From assembly GCA_018646565.1 (NCBI GenBank), contig JABGUO010000418.1, positions 1 through 6,332 on the forward strand: a DNA stretch of 6,332 bases. The letters run 5' to 3'. This stretch comes from Opitutia bacterium (GTDB lineage Bacteria > Verrucomicrobiota > Verrucomicrobiia > Opitutales > Seribacteraceae). The notes under the pieces are model-generated. The model had not been told where the DNA came from. It did no database searches and worked only from the letters and a program-made list of their open reading frames with translations. This document shows positions 5,644-6,332 of this stretch, piece by piece. The position numbers were made by a program, and so were the translations under genes. How positions within the stretch are numbered: the first letter of the stretch is position 1; each line of letters begins with the position of its first letter.

Positions 5644-6332
5644 TCAGTTTAAAGTAGTAATCATTTCCAGAATTAGCTTTTGTCCGTTTGGTTTTTCCAT
5701 CGGTAAAGAAATTTTTTCACCAGGCTGTACTGCTTTTATAAATATCACCCCACCATCTTTGAATGACCGGGTCATATTCATTTGATTTGATGAATCTCCC
5801 AATCGAAGGCCAACCCAAGCTTTCTTTTCACCTTTTTGGATGAGTGCAGATGGTTGCGACTTGGATAAGTCCATTTCGAGAAGTTTGTATCCGGAAGCGA
5901 ATTTTCCTTCTTCCAACCAAAAGTTTCCTTCGGGAGTGGATAGGGAGGCATAGGCTTTCCCACGGATTCTAAAAGTACCACTCAATTCGATTTCGTTCAT
6001 CCAATCATCCGCAATCTTTTGATCTGATCCAAAAGGTTTGTCTTCAAATAATCCTAAAATCTCAACTTCTTGATCAAGTTTATCCGGATCATGGATTCCC
6101 ACAAAAGAGTAACCTTGAATCAAAAGTCCATTGGGAGTCTCCAAAACTTGAAATTTTACACGAACCCCATCCTCGAGTTTTTTATCGACTCCCTCTGATC
6201 TTTTTTCCTCGGTAATACAGATACTCGCTTCCTGGCCCAAAGGGGTTGTGATACTGGGTGCAGAAAGGATGTCTGGATCTCCTTTAGGACGAATTTCAAA
6301 AAATTTAGATTTAATAGTAACCTGCTTTTGAG
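5644..6332 (-). CDS. Protein with secretin-like segment, C-terminal 228 residues (5' end outside window)
   Basis: The frame is open from the TGA at 5644-5646 through the right edge, so the true start lies outside. A TTG at 6238-6240 inside it is not a real start, because homologous-looking sequence continues upstream. The first 60 visible residues contain QVTIKSKFFEI, DILSAPSITTPLGQEASI and, further on, a GVRVKF strand. This resembles the secretin (type II/III secretion) core, where a VxVxAxFxEV strand is followed by a LSAPxxTTxxGxxAxI segment. The C-terminal part (about 110-228) has GNFWLEEGKFASGYKLLEMD and KKAWVGLRLGD, a pattern like the small beta-domains of PilP/GspC-type proteins. There is no membrane segment in the visible part. 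The exact family is uncertain: it could be a diverged secretin-related envelope protein of PVC bacteria. It may head the same transcription unit as the lipoprotein gene 62 bp downstream. Confidence 0.7.
   Translation of the reverse strand, partial: QKQVTIKSKFFEIRPKGDPDILSAPSITTPLGQEASICITEEKRSEGVDKKLEDGVRVKFQVLETPNGLLIQGYSFVGIHDPDKLDQEVEILGLFEDKPFGSDQKIADDWMNEIELSGTFRIRGKAYASLSTPEGNFWLEEGKFASGYKLLEMDLSKSQPSALIQKGEKKAWVGLRLGDSSNQMNMTRSFKDGGVIFIKAVQPGEKISLPMEKPNGQKLILEMITTLN

Noticed and set aside
5582..5785. 67-codon plus-strand frame starting next to the lipoprotein start
   Set aside because: It mostly lies antisense to the secretin-like gene, has no Shine-Dalgarno and no recognisable features, so a divergent gene is not supported.
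1..6332. Mobile element, toxin-antitoxin, defence system or CRISPR array
   Set aside because: No transposase, integrase, terminal or direct repeats, spacer arrays or defence-type domains were seen on either strand.

Overview
The window looks like an accessory locus from a marine-type PVC-superphylum bacterium. Verrucomicrobiota is the best guess, with Lentisphaerota or a low-GC planctomycete as alternatives. This rests on gene content: two tandem secreted sulfatases, an ECF-like sigma factor and a FecR-type membrane protein, at a GC content of roughly the low to mid 40s percent by eye. Shine-Dalgarno sequences are mostly absent, as is common in several such lineages. The taxonomic call is inference.

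All six genes lie on the minus strand, so transcription runs from right to left. In order of transcription they are: (1) the 3' part of a protein with a secretin-like stretch (5644 to the right edge); (2) a putative 310-residue lipoprotein of unknown function (4649-5581); (3) a 178-residue sigma-70/ECF-type sigma factor (4034-4570); (4) a 441-residue single-pass membrane protein with an anti-sigma-like N-terminus, a FecR domain and a DNRLRE-type C-terminal domain (2694-4019); (5) a complete 681-residue type I sulfatase with a C-terminal extension (567-2612); (6) the N-terminal 177 residues of an iduronate-2-sulfatase-like enzyme (1-532, running off the left edge). The gaps are 62, 78, 14, 81 and 34 bp, and no convincing terminator separates the genes, so all or part may be co-transcribed.

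The most plausible working model is a regulatory pair (sigma factor plus membrane-spanning FecR/DNRLRE regulator) controlling two exported sulfatases that remove sulfate from a polysaccharide. The possibly carbohydrate-binding outer domain of the regulator would act as the sensor. The link from regulator to sulfatases comes from gene order only. The two right-hand genes may be a separate envelope-related unit.

No mobile element, CRISPR array, rRNA or tRNA is visible, and no stretch over 300 bases lacks a gene. I see no clearly undescribed system. The most interesting point is the architecture of the regulator and its position between its sigma factor and the sulfatases.
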